64,000 nt of DNA from Comamonadaceae bacterium (GTDB lineage: Bacteria > Pseudomonadota > Gammaproteobacteria > Burkholderiales > Burkholderiaceae_C). Under the pieces are notes generated by a model. That model searched no databases and had not been told where the DNA came from. It was given only the letters and a program-made list of their open reading frames with translations. This document shows, piece by piece, positions 50,963-59,655 of the stretch (its first letter is position 1; the number at the start of each line of letters is the position of its first letter). The stretch covers positions 27,892 through 91,891 of the forward strand of contig CANGNS010000015.1 of the NCBI GenBank assembly GCA_947455465.1, read 5' to 3'. The translations under genes and the position numbers were made by a program.

Positions 50963-53332
50963 ATGCCCACTATTGCGCGCGCCTTGCCCGTGCGGCCCTG
51001 CCCTGCATTGCGGTATTGCGCTGCGGCGGGGGCCGCGCTGCTGTGGTCTGGCCTGCACGGCGCAGCGCTGGCACAACGCGCGCAGCCATCGGCTGCACCC
51101 GCCGATCAACGCGTTTACCTGAGCGCCGACCGCATTTTTGGCGTCGCCGACCAGCAAACCGTGCTGCAGGGCCAGGCCGAAATTCGCCGCGCAGACACCG
51201 TGGTGCAGTCCGAGCGCATGCAGTACACGCCCGACACCGACTACCTGCGGGCCCAGGGCAATGTGCGTATCGAACGCGGGGGCAATGTGTACGAGGGCGA
51301 TGAACTGGGCCTGTACGTGGAGCGCTTTGAGGGCTTTTTTACCGCCCCGCGCTACCGCTTTGGGCAAAACGGCGCGCACGGCGAGGCGCGGCGTGCCGAC
51401 TTTGCCGACAGCCAGCACATGACGGTGCAAGACGCTAGCTACACCACCTGCCGGCGCCTGCCTGGCCCCCACTGGCTGCCTGATTGGGTGCTCAGCGCGG
51501 GCAGCATCAGCATCGACAACGAAGAGGACATCGGCATCGCCCAAAACGCCTACCTGCAATTTAAGGGCGTGCCTTTGTTGCCGGTGCCGCCGATCAGCTT
51601 TCCGCTGTCGGAGCGGCGCAAATCGGGCTTTTTGGCGCCCACCATCGGCCTGGGCAATGCCAACGGCTTTGAGTTGGCGGTGCCCTACTACTGGAACATC
51701 GCACCCAACCGTGACCTGACGCTCACGCCCACGCTGATGACGGCGCGCGGCGTCAACCTGGGCGCCGAGCTGCGCTACCTGGAGCCGCAGATGGAGGGCA
51801 GCACCAAGCTCAGTTACATGCCCAGCGACCGCCTGCGCGGCAGCGACCGCTGGAGCGCGGCGGTTTTGCACAAAGCCACCGTCGCCAGCCCCTGGGGTGC
51901 GCTGGCGCTGAGCGCCAATATCAACCGCGTGGGTGACGACTATTTTTGGTCGGACTTTGCCAACAGCGGCGCGCTGACCAACGGCAGCACCATCGCCGGG
52001 GCCACGCCACGCCAGTTGCCCGCCGATCTAAGCGCCTCGTGGATGCGCGGGGATTGGTCTTCCAGCTTCAAATACCAAAAGTGGCAAACCCTGCAAGACC
52101 CCAGCGAGGCCACACCCATGGTGCCAGCCTATGACCGGGTACCGCAATGGACTGTGCGCGTAGCACAAGACAATGTGCGCGGCCTGGACTGGTCGGTGGA
52201 CACCGATTTCACCCGCTTTGAAGCCAACCGCAGCCTGACCGGCCAGCCCAATGCGCAGCGCGCGTTTGCCCAGGCGCAGCTGAGCTACCCCCTCGTGTGG
52301 CCGGCATTTTTCCTGACGCCCAAAGTGCAATTGCATTCGGCGGCTTACCAGTTTGACGCGGCCATCGGCGGCCAATCCAGCGCCAGCAGCGTGGTGCCCA
52401 GCTTCAGCCTGGACGGCGGTATGGTGTTTGAGCGCCCCGCGCAGTGGGGCGGCACGGCGCTGCTGCAAACCCTGGAGCCGCGTGCTTTTTATGTGTACAC
52501 GCCCTACCGCGACCAGCGCGCCCTGCCCAATTACGACACTGCGCTCAACGCTTTTAACTTTGCCACCATCTTTACCGAAAACGCTTTTGTCGGCCACGAC
52601 AAAATTTCGGACAACAACTTGCTGACCCTGGGCCTGACCAGCCGCTTGCTGCGCCAGGACAACGGCGCCCAATTGGCCAGCTTTGGTGTGGCCCAGCGCC
52701 TGCGCTTTGAGGCCCAGCGCGTAACGGCCAACCCTGCCGATGCGCCGGCCGCGGCGGGCGTGAGCGACATCTTGTTTGGCGCCAACGTCAACCTCGATGA
52801 GCGCTGGGCGCTCGACGCCACGGTGCAGTACAACGGCCGCACCGACGAGTCGGTGCGCTCGGTGATTGGCGGGCGCTACCACCCGGGTGATTTTCAGCTG
52901 CTCAATCTGGCCTACCGCTTTCAGCGCTACCCCAGCGACACCATCGACGCCAACGAGCAAGTCGACCTGAGCTGGCAGTGGCCCATGGCGGCGCTGTGGG
53001 GCGGCAAGGGCGGCCAGCGCAGCGATGGCAGCGGCCACTACTACAGCGTCGGGCGCCTGGCCTACAGTTTGCGCGAGAGCCGCCTGGTCGATACCTTGCT
53101 AGGTGTCGAGTACGATGCGGGCTGCTGGATTTCACGCCTTGTTCTGGTGCGCTCGCAGATCAACCAAGACACGGCCAACACCAGTTTGATGTTTCAGTTG
53201 GAATTTGTCGGGTTCACGCGCATTGGCATCGACCCCCTGAAGACCCTAACATCGAGTATTTCGCGCTACCAAAATCTGCGCGACAGCAAGGCCAGCAACA
53301 GCGGCCTCAACAATGACAATGGATCACCATGA
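50963..53332 (+). CDS. lptD: LPS-assembly protein LptD
   Basis: A 789-residue outer-membrane protein that inserts LPS into the outer leaflet together with LptE. After a signal peptide (cleavage near residue 37, AALAQ) comes the periplasmic LptA-like jellyroll (VLQGQAEIRRADTVVQSERMQY), then the C-terminal beta barrel with GFLAPTIGLGNANGFEL and the late ALNPRD-type region. Cysteines in TTCRRLPG and DAGCWISR are placed to form the essential inter-domain disulfide. surA follows with ATGA overlap. Confidence 0.95.
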   Translation: MPTIARALPVRPCPALRYCAAAGAALLWSGLHGAALAQRAQPSAAPADQRVYLSADRIFGVADQQTVLQGQAEIRRADTVVQSERMQYTPDTDYLRAQGNVRIERGGNVYEGDELGLYVERFEGFFTAPRYRFGQNGAHGEARRADFADSQHMTVQDASYTTCRRLPGPHWLPDWVLSAGSISIDNEEDIGIAQNAYLQFKGVPLLPVPPISFPLSERRKSGFLAPTIGLGNANGFELAVPYYWNIAPNRDLTLTPTLMTARGVNLGAELRYLEPQMEGSTKLSYMPSDRLRGSDRWSAAVLHKATVASPWGALALSANINRVGDDYFWSDFANSGALTNGSTIAGATPRQLPADLSASWMRGDWSSSFKYQKWQTLQDPSEATPMVPAYDRVPQWTVRVAQDNVRGLDWSVDTDFTRFEANRSLTGQPNAQRAFAQAQLSYPLVWPAFFLTPKVQLHSAAYQFDAAIGGQSSASSVVPSFSLDGGMVFERPAQWGGTALLQTLEPRAFYVYTPYRDQRALPNYDTALNAFNFATIFTENAFVGHDKISDNNLLTLGLTSRLLRQDNGAQLASFGVAQRLRFEAQRVTANPADAPAAAGVSDILFGANVNLDERWALDATVQYNGRTDESVRSVIGGRYHPGDFQLLNLAYRFQRYPSDTIDANEQVDLSWQWPMAALWGGKGGQRSDGSGHYYSVGRLAYSLRESRLVDTLLGVEYDAGCWISRLVLVRSQINQDTANTSLMFQLEFVGFTRIGIDPLKTLTSSISRYQNLRDSKASNSGLNNDNGSP

Positions 53333-54621
53333 AATTGCCGGTTTGGATATTTGTATTGTTCGCACTCGCCAGCCCCTGGTCGCTGGCACAAACCGCCAGT
53401 GGCGGAGACTACATCGTCGCGCTGATTAACTCCGAGCCGCTGACCAACTCCGAGCTGCAGCAGCAGATGCAGCAAATCGCCGAGCAACGCGCCCAGCAAG
53501 GCCAACCGGCCGTGCCCGAGGCACAGCTGCGCGCGGCCGTGGTCGAGCGCATGATTACTGACCGCACCCAGCTGCAACTGGCCCGCGAGATGGGCATCCG
53601 CGCCGATGTCGGGAGCATCGACCAGGCCGAAGCCAATATCGCGGCACAAAACCAAACCGACGTCACGCAATTGCGCCAAAACCTGGAAAAGCGCGGCATC
53701 TCGGTCGCGACTTTCCGCCAGCAATTGCGCGACCAGATCGTGCTCAGCCGTCTGCACGAGCGTGAGGTCGAGGCCAAAATCAAGATCAGCGACGCCGAAG
53801 TTGAAGCGGCCCTGGAGGCGCGCAAAACCGCTGCAGCCGACCCGGCCAACCAAGAGGTCAACTTGGGCCACCTGCTGCTGGCCCTGCCCGAAAACCCCAG
53901 CGCCGACGCACTGGCCAAAGCCCAGGCGCTGGCACAAACCATTTCGGACCGCCTGAAAAAAGGCGACAGCTTTGAGGCCTTGGTCAAAGAGTTTTCCAGC
54001 GCCGAGCGCAGCAAGTCGGGCCAGCTGGGCATGCGCCGCAGCGACCGCTATCCAGCGCTGTTTATCCAGGCCACGCAGGCCTTGCCTGAAGGCGGTGTCT
54101 CGGCGTGGGTGCGCTCGGACGCTGGGCTGCATTTGCTGCGCGTGCTGGAGCGGCGCAACCTGGCCATGGCCGACAAAATCCCGCAAACCCACGCCCGCCA
54201 CATCCTGCTGCGCCCCGATGCGGTGCTCAGCCCCGCGCAAGCGCAAGCCCGGCTGGCCGAGTTGCGCGCGCGCATTCTGGGCGGCAAAGTTAGCTTTGAA
54301 GCGGCCGCGCGCGATGTGTCGCAAGACGGCAGCGCTGCCGACGGCGGCGATTTGGGCTGGGCCGCGCCCGGTATGTTTGTGCCTGAGTTTGAAGACGCGA
54401 TGAACCGCCTGGCCCCGGGCGAGATCAGCGCGCCGCTGGCCTCGCGCTTTGGGGTGCACCTGATCCAGGTGCTGGAGCGGCGCAGCACCGACATGACACC
54501 TGCGCAACTGCGCGAACGCGAGCGCGATGCGCTGCGTGCCCGCCGCTACGACGAAAATTTTGTCATCTGGGAGCGCGATGTGCGCGACAAGGCCTTTGTG
54601 GAGCTGCGTGAGGGGCGCTAA
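53329..54621 (+). CDS. surA: Periplasmic chaperone and peptidyl-prolyl isomerase SurA
   Basis: A 430-residue chaperone for outer-membrane proteins including LptD. A signal peptide (cleavage after LAQ near residue 21) precedes the N-terminal chaperone module (IVALINSEPLTNSEL). Two parvulin domains (VNLGHLLLALPE..., and THARHILLRPDAVLS...DLGWAAPGMFVPEFEDAM) and a C-terminal helix follow. It is coupled to lptD. Confidence 0.95.
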   Translation: MKLPVWIFVLFALASPWSLAQTASGGDYIVALINSEPLTNSELQQQMQQIAEQRAQQGQPAVPEAQLRAAVVERMITDRTQLQLAREMGIRADVGSIDQAEANIAAQNQTDVTQLRQNLEKRGISVATFRQQLRDQIVLSRLHEREVEAKIKISDAEVEAALEARKTAAADPANQEVNLGHLLLALPENPSADALAKAQALAQTISDRLKKGDSFEALVKEFSSAERSKSGQLGMRRSDRYPALFIQATQALPEGGVSAWVRSDAGLHLLRVLERRNLAMADKIPQTHARHILLRPDAVLSPAQAQARLAELRARILGGKVSFEAAARDVSQDGSAADGGDLGWAAPGMFVPEFEDAMNRLAPGEISAPLASRFGVHLIQVLERRSTDMTPAQLRERERDALRARRYDENFVIWERDVRDKAFVELREGR

Positions 54622-54633
54622 AGCCTCGTACTT

Positions 54634-55398
54634 ATGCAACACCAGGCGCGCAAACGCTTCGGCCAGCACTTTCTGACCGATGGCGGCATCATTGATGCGA
54701 TCGTGCAGGCCATCGCGCCGGCCAGCGGCCAGCGCATGGTCGAAATCGGCCCGGGCCTGGCCGCGCTGACGCAGCCCCTGGTCGAGCGCCTGGGCCGGCT
54801 CACCGTCATTGAACTGGACCGCGATCTGGCGCTGCGCTTGCGCCTGCACCCGCAGCTAGACGTCATCGAATCGGACGTGCTGCGCGTGGACTTCGCGCCG
54901 CTGTGCACGGCAGCAGCCGAGCAAGGCGGTTTGCGCATCGTGGGCAACCTGCCTTACAACATTTCCACCCCCATCTTGTTTCATCTGATGGACTTTGCCA
55001 GCGGCGTGCAGGACCAGCACTTCATGCTGCAAAAAGAGGTGGTCCAGCGCATGGTGGCCCCCGCCGACAGCGCCGACTTCAGCCGCCTGAGCGTGATGCT
55101 GCAATGGCGCTACGCCATGGAAAACATACTGGACGTGCCCCCTGAAAGCTTTGATCCGCCCCCGCGGGTGGACAGCGCCATCGTGCGCATGGTGCCGCGC
55201 GCCCAGGTGCCGCAGGTGGACGCGGCGCGCCTGAGCACATTGGTGCAAGTGGCCTTTAGCCAGCGGCGTAAATTGCTGCGCCACACCCTGGGCAAGTACT
55301 TGCAAGAACAAGGCTTTGGCGGTGAATTTGACCTGCAACGCCGCGCCCAAGAAGTGCCGGTGCACGAGTACATTGCGCTGGCGCAGCAGCTGCCCTGA
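54634..55398 (+). CDS. rsmA: 16S rRNA dimethyladenosine transferase
   Basis: A 254-residue methyltransferase that dimethylates A1518 and A1519 of 16S rRNA. The opening [10 protein letters not shown], motif [12 protein letters not shown] and the catalytic [12 protein letters not shown] are canonical. It follows surA after 12 bases. In many Proteobacteria pdxA lies between surA and rsmA; here it does not. Confidence 0.97.
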   Translation: MQHQARKRFGQHFLTDGGIIDAIVQAIAPASGQRMVEIGPGLAALTQPLVERLGRLTVIELDRDLALRLRLHPQLDVIESDVLRVDFAPLCTAAAEQGGLRIVGNLPYNISTPILFHLMDFASGVQDQHFMLQKEVVQRMVAPADSADFSRLSVMLQWRYAMENILDVPPESFDPPPRVDSAIVRMVPRAQVPQVDAARLSTLVQVAFSQRRKLLRHTLGKYLQEQGFGGEFDLQRRAQEVPVHEYIALAQQLP

Positions 55399-55410
55399 TC
55401 GCACCTGAGC

Positions 55411-56277
55411 ATGCTGATGACCGAGCGCCTAGCGCGCCTGTTTCCCTTTGTGTTCGTACTCTTGTGGTCGACCGGCTTTATCGGCGCGCGCCTGGGTTTG
55501 CCGCACAGCGGGCCGCTGACATTTTTGTTTGTGCGCTATGGCGCTGTCATTGTGCTGCTGCTCGGTATTGCACTGATCAGCCGCGCGCCCTGGCCCGCGC
55601 AGCGCATGCATTGGGTGCATATCGGCATGGCGGGTTTACTTTTGCACGGGGTGTATTTGGGCGGCGTGTTTGTGGCGATTTCTCAAGGCCTGCCCGCCGG
55701 TGTGGCGGCGCTGGTGGTCGGTGTGCAGCCCTTGCTCACTGCCGTAGGTGCCGGGCTGTTGCTTGGCGAGCGCGTGCTGCGGCGCCAGTGGCTGGGGCTC
55801 TTGCTGGGCCTGGGCGGTGTAGCGCTGGTGGTGGCCAACAAACTGGGCCATGGGTTTGACATCCATGCCCTCATTCCCTGCGCGGTTGCGCTGCTGGCCA
55901 TTACCTGCGGCACGCTGTACCAAAAACGCTTTTGCCCACGCTTTGACTGGCGCACCGGCGCCATCGCCCAGTTTGTGCCAACGCTGGTGGCCACGGGCAT
56001 TGCGGCAGCGCTCTTTGAAGACCTGCACATCGACTGGGTGCCCGAGATGGTGTTTGCCATGGGCTGGCTGGTGCTGGTGCTCTCGATCGGTGCGGTCAGC
56101 CTGCTCAATTGGCTGATCCGCCATAACAACTCGGTCAATGTGGCCAGCTTGTTTTACCTGGTGCCGCCTTGCACGGCCGTGGTGGCCTGGTTGTTGTTTG
56201 GCGAGTCTTTTTCGGGCAGCGCCCTCATCGGCATGGCGCTGGCGGTCTGGGGCGTGTACTGGGCGCGCGGCCAATAA
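55411..56277 (+). CDS. EamA/DMT superfamily permease
   Basis: A 288-residue protein with ten predicted TM helices in two EamA repeats (LLWSTGFIGARLGLPHSGPLTFLFVRY and the second half from about residue 150). Members export metabolites or drugs. An alternative start two codons later is possible. It probably belongs to the lptD-surA-rsmA transcript, with only 12 bases between genes, but the substrate is unknown. Confidence 0.88.
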   Translation: MLMTERLARLFPFVFVLLWSTGFIGARLGLPHSGPLTFLFVRYGAVIVLLLGIALISRAPWPAQRMHWVHIGMAGLLLHGVYLGGVFVAISQGLPAGVAALVVGVQPLLTAVGAGLLLGERVLRRQWLGLLLGLGGVALVVANKLGHGFDIHALIPCAVALLAITCGTLYQKRFCPRFDWRTGAIAQFVPTLVATGIAAALFEDLHIDWVPEMVFAMGWLVLVLSIGAVSLLNWLIRHNNSVNVASLFYLVPPCTAVVAWLLFGESFSGSALIGMALAVWGVYWARGQ

Positions 56278-56315
56278 ATGCCGCCCATAGACGCGGGCAA
56301 AGCGCCCGCGCCGCG

Positions 56316-58490
56316 TTAATCCATGAGCTTGCGGCTGAGGTAGACCATCTCCAGGCTGACGCGCTTGGCGGTTTCCTTCAGGTTGGCTGCGGCGGCGTGG
56401 CCGCCGTCGGTGTTCTCGTAGTAATAAAAGGGCAAGCCCATGGCCTGCATCTTGGCAGCCATCTTGCGCGCGTGGCCGGGGTGCACGCGGTCGTCTTTGG
56501 TGGAGGTCACAAAGAAGGGCTCAGGGTAAGCCGCCCCCACCTTGAGTTGGTGATACGGCGAAAGTTGGGCCAAAAACGCCGCCTCGGCCGGGTCGTCCGG
56601 GCTGCCATATTCGGCCACCCAAGAGGCGCCGGCCAGCAGCTTGTGGTAGCGCAGCATATCGAGCAAGGGCACCTGCACGACCACCGCGTTCCACAAGTCC
56701 GGGCGCTGCGTCATTTGCACGCCCATGAGCAAACCGCCATTGGAGCCGCCCTGAATACCCAGACGGCGCGGGCTGGTCACTTTGCGTGCGATCAGGTCCT
56801 GGGCGACGGCGACAAAGTCGTCGTAAATCACCTGGCGCTGGGTCTTGAGACCGGCTTGGTGCCAGGCCGGGCCAAACTCACCGCCGCCACGGATATTGGC
56901 CAGCACATACACGCCACCGCGCTCCAACCAAAGCTTGCCGGTCAGCGCCGAGTAACCGGGGTTCATAGGCACCTGAAAGCCGCCATAGGCATACAAAAGC
57001 GTGGGCGCCTGGCCGTCCATCGGCAAGTCTTTGCGACGCACCACAAAGTAGGGAATGCGCGTGCCGTCTTTCGAGATCGCCTCGCGCTGCTCGGTAATCA
57101 GGCCCTGCGCATCAAAGCGCGCGGGCGAGGCCTTCACCGCCTCCGTCTTGCCCGAGGCGGCATCGGCCAGCCACAGCGTGGTGGGCACCAAAAAGCTGGT
57201 GGCCGAGACAAAGAGCTGCTCGTCCCCATCGCTGGCGCTGACCACGCCCAAACTGGCCGGGCTGGGCAAGTCCAGGCGCTGGCCGCTCCAGCCTTGGGGG
57301 CCGTGGGTGAAGGACATCATCTCGCCGACCACATTGGTGCTCAGGCTCAGCACCAAGCGGCTGGCCGTGTGGCTCACGCCCTGGATGGACTGGCGCGCAT
57401 GCGGCGCAAACACCAGCTGCACCGCCAGCTTGGCCGGCGTGGCCAGAGCAGCGGCCAAATCAAAACTCACCAAGGACGATTGGGCAAATGTGGGGCCACC
57501 AGCCACAGGCGTCCAGGCCTCTTGCAAACTGAAAATAATGTGCCCATCCAAATAGCCGCGCAAGCTGGACTTGAGCGGCACCGGCAGGCGCACCGGGCCC
57601 TTGTCGGTCAGGATGTGAAACTCATGCGCAAAAAACGCCACCGAGCGCTCCACATACGCCGCGACAAAGCGGCCCTGGCTGTCGCGGATGACGCCGGGCC
57701 AGTTACCCACATCTTTTTTATCGCCACGAAACACCTCTTGGGCCTGCGCCAAGCTCTGGCCCCGGCGCAAGCGCTTAACGATAAAGGGGTAGCCCGACTC
57801 GGTGACGTCTTCGGGGCTCCAGGGGCGGGCCACGAGCAAGGTGTCCTGGTCCAGCCAAGCGGCTTGTTGCTTGGCGGCGGGCAGGGCGAAGCCGCCTTGC
57901 ACAAAGCTTTTGGTCTCGGTGTCGAACTCACGCATCTGCACCGCGTCTTTGCCGCCGTCTGACAAGGACACCAGGCACAGGCGCTGCGCTGGTTGCAGGC
58001 AACTGGCGCCTTTGTAAACCCAGTTGGCCGATTCGGCTTGGGCCAGCGCGTCAAAGTCGAGCACCGTCTCCCAGCGCGGTGTGGCGCTGCGGTAAGAACC
58101 CAAGTCGGTACGGCGCCAGACACCGCGCACGGCGCTGGCGTCTTGCCAGAAGTTGTCGATATGGCGGCCACGAAAGCTGGGCATAGGCACCCGGTCGCTC
58201 GCCTGCACGATGGTCAGCGCCTGCTGCTGCAAGGGCGCAAAGCGCGGGTCGGCCTGCAAGACGTCCAGGCTGCGCTGGTTTTCCTTGCCCACCCACGCCA
58301 GGGCCTGCGCGCCTTGCACCTCTTCGAGCCATTGAAAAGGATCGGAAGCGGAATCAGGCATGGGGCGGGCAATCGTGGTGGTGTTGGGGGCAGGGGTTTG
58401 GGTTTGCGCCAGTGCGGGCAGCGTGCAAACCGCGACGACTAACGGCGTCCACATTAAGCGCGATTGCCACTTCGGTATTTTGATTTTCAT
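56316..58490 (-). CDS. Prolyl oligopeptidase family serine peptidase (S9), exported
   Basis: A 724-residue S9A peptidase. A signal peptide (cleavage near residue 29, ALAQ) directs it to the periplasm or beyond. The beta-propeller domain (about 60-440) precedes the catalytic hydrolase domain with GGSNGGLLMG (Ser), STKDDRVHPGHARKM (Asp) and DGGHAAAAN (His). It cuts short peptides after proline or similar residues. The ATG at 58490 (MKIKIPKWQSRL) begins the signal peptide; the longer open frame upstream is unrelated. It is divergent from the bacteriocin-like islet. Confidence 0.9.
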   Translation of the reverse strand: MKIKIPKWQSRLMWTPLVVAVCTLPALAQTQTPAPNTTTIARPMPDSASDPFQWLEEVQGAQALAWVGKENQRSLDVLQADPRFAPLQQQALTIVQASDRVPMPSFRGRHIDNFWQDASAVRGVWRRTDLGSYRSATPRWETVLDFDALAQAESANWVYKGASCLQPAQRLCLVSLSDGGKDAVQMREFDTETKSFVQGGFALPAAKQQAAWLDQDTLLVARPWSPEDVTESGYPFIVKRLRRGQSLAQAQEVFRGDKKDVGNWPGVIRDSQGRFVAAYVERSVAFFAHEFHILTDKGPVRLPVPLKSSLRGYLDGHIIFSLQEAWTPVAGGPTFAQSSLVSFDLAAALATPAKLAVQLVFAPHARQSIQGVSHTASRLVLSLSTNVVGEMMSFTHGPQGWSGQRLDLPSPASLGVVSASDGDEQLFVSATSFLVPTTLWLADAASGKTEAVKASPARFDAQGLITEQREAISKDGTRIPYFVVRRKDLPMDGQAPTLLYAYGGFQVPMNPGYSALTGKLWLERGGVYVLANIRGGGEFGPAWHQAGLKTQRQVIYDDFVAVAQDLIARKVTSPRRLGIQGGSNGGLLMGVQMTQRPDLWNAVVVQVPLLDMLRYHKLLAGASWVAEYGSPDDPAEAAFLAQLSPYHQLKVGAAYPEPFFVTSTKDDRVHPGHARKMAAKMQAMGLPFYYYENTDGGHAAAANLKETAKRVSLEMVYLSRKLMD

Positions 58491-58630
58491 AAATATTTCA
58501 TTTTTGCGAGCAAGAAAACAGGGCACATTCTCGCCCGAATTACTGCACCAAGCACCAAGCACACGATGTTCAATTTCGAATTGATATTAGTTGTCAAATT
58601 AGGTTTTTTTCTCACACAATTTCGTCCAAA

Positions 58631-58647
58631 GCGGGTCTTTAACCCGC
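58631..58647 (+). promoter_or_regulatory. Leader hairpin before the HTH/GG-leader gene
   Basis: GCGGGT and ACCCGC pair around a five-base loop 17 bases before AGGAG. A nearby dyad TCAATT-TCG-AATTGA at 58570-58584 may be an operator. Neither is tied to a known regulator. Confidence 0.4.
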
Positions 58648-58673
58648 ATTCCCTAATATTTTCAGGAGTTGCC

Positions 58674-59132
58674 ATGCACAGCACCCGTAGCGGGCAATCT
58701 ACCAACCACAACTTTACCCGCCGCGAGTTGGATGTACTTGATGCACTTACCGCAGGCTTAAGTAATAAGGAAATTGGTAGGCAGTTGGGCATTAGTCCTC
58801 TGACGGTGCGGCAGCATATTGCCGCTGCCGGCGCAAAGCTGGGCAAGGGAAGGCGAATGCACATCGCATTGGCCTACATGCGACAAACAAGGAATCAATT
58901 CCTACAAATGCAGGATAGCAAAGGCGTTATTGCTGTCGCATCCTTCGGTAACCCGGCCAATCAGCTAGGAAACCCTTCACGTCTCCGGGATTTGACAGAA
59001 GAAGAAACGCGAGATGTTAAGGGTGGCTTAGCTAGTGGGTGTGGGTTTTTTCGACCCCGGGGTTTTATTTCTGTTTCGGATTTATCTCATCTAATTGGAG
59101 ACAATATTTATGCGAGTTTTAGAAAACAATGA
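58674..59132 (+). CDS. LuxR-type HTH protein with internal double-glycine leader
   Basis: A 152-residue protein of unusual build. Residues 14-68 are a GerE/LuxR helix-turn-helix (FTRRELDVLDALTAGLSNKEIGRQLGISPLTVRQHI). From about residue 79 the character changes, and LTEEETRDVKGG at 107-118 is a good match to the double-glycine leader of class II bacteriocins and microcins, followed by a 34-residue tail LASGCGFFRPRGF... with one Cys. Either one polypeptide joins a regulator to a secreted peptide, or a second start at Met79 (58908) makes a separate 74-residue precursor. AGGAG lies five bases before the ATG. It overlaps the next GG peptide by 23 bases. Base composition is lower in GC than its flanks. 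Confidence 0.7.
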   Translation: MHSTRSGQSTNHNFTRRELDVLDALTAGLSNKEIGRQLGISPLTVRQHIAAAGAKLGKGRRMHIALAYMRQTRNQFLQMQDSKGVIAVASFGNPANQLGNPSRLRDLTEEETRDVKGGLASGCGFFRPRGFISVSDLSHLIGDNIYASFRKQ

Positions 59133-59355
59133 ATTGGACCTGGTTGCTGGCGGGGATAGGTGGGGGGCGGAACCGAGTTCACAAAGTAATTTGCTACGTG
59201 ACATGGGCGAAGGCGCCATGTATGGGGGAATGATTGGGCTTCTCGTTGGAGGTCCTTTGGGAGCACTTGAAGGCGCTGCTGATGGTGCGGCAGCTGTATT
59301 ACTTGTTAAAGGAGCTGGATGGATTCGAGAAGAGTTAAAAATGTTACTTTTCTAA
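59110..59355 (+). CDS. Class II bacteriocin-like peptide with double-glycine leader
   Basis: An 81-residue peptide. The 15-residue leader MRVLENNELDLVAGG has the E-L-x-x-V-x-G-G cleavage pattern read by C39-peptidase ABC exporters. The predicted 66-residue product begins DRWGAEPSS and has a Gly/Ala-rich, membrane-active core (GAMYGGMIGLLVGGPLGALEGAADG) with several GxxxG motifs, as in two-peptide bacteriocins and class II microcins, and a basic-acidic tail. GGAG lies nine bases before the ATG, which is inside the end of the HTH gene, so translation is probably coupled. No dedicated exporter is in the window. Confidence 0.72.
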   Translation: MRVLENNELDLVAGGDRWGAEPSSQSNLLRDMGEGAMYGGMIGLLVGGPLGALEGAADGAAAVLLVKGAGWIREELKMLLF

Positions 59356-59408
59356 TAATCTAGTACTTTGTCACGGCACGAAATTTGATAACTGACAACG
59401 AGGTATCC

Positions 59409-59654
59409 ATGCTATTTTCGTCAAACCAAGACATTGTTCATTTTGGAATATGGCGATTTATATTTGTTCTTACGATTCTCTTTGGAACAAGTTTTTTGGG
59501 TATGCGCGATATCACTTTGTATATTTTCTCGAGACCTTTAACGCTAGGGTTGGACGATATTTTTTGTGCAGTTTTATTCGGCATATTGTTTTCCTACCGC
59601 AATTGGCGCAAGGCGACAAAGGCAGTAGAGGTCTGTGAACGAAATCAACCTTAG
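59409..59654 (+). CDS. Small two-TM membrane protein, candidate immunity protein
   Basis: An 81-residue protein with two hydrophobic segments (about 14-32 and 56-70) separated by a short loop and followed by a basic tail RNWRKATKAVEVCERNQP. I recognise no family. Its size, topology and place right after a bacteriocin-like gene are typical of immunity proteins. GAGG lies seven bases before the ATG; an in-frame TTG eight codons earlier is less well placed. It ends two bases before the convergent response regulator stop. Confidence 0.5.
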   Translation: MLFSSNQDIVHFGIWRFIFVLTILFGTSFLGMRDITLYIFSRPLTLGLDDIFCAVLFGILFSYRNWRKATKAVEVCERNQP

Positions 59655-59655
59655 T

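Noticed and set aside
56169..57962. A 597-codon open frame opposite the prolyl oligopeptidase gene
   Set aside because: Overlaps the end of the DMT permease and runs antisense to the peptidase; no recognisable fold.
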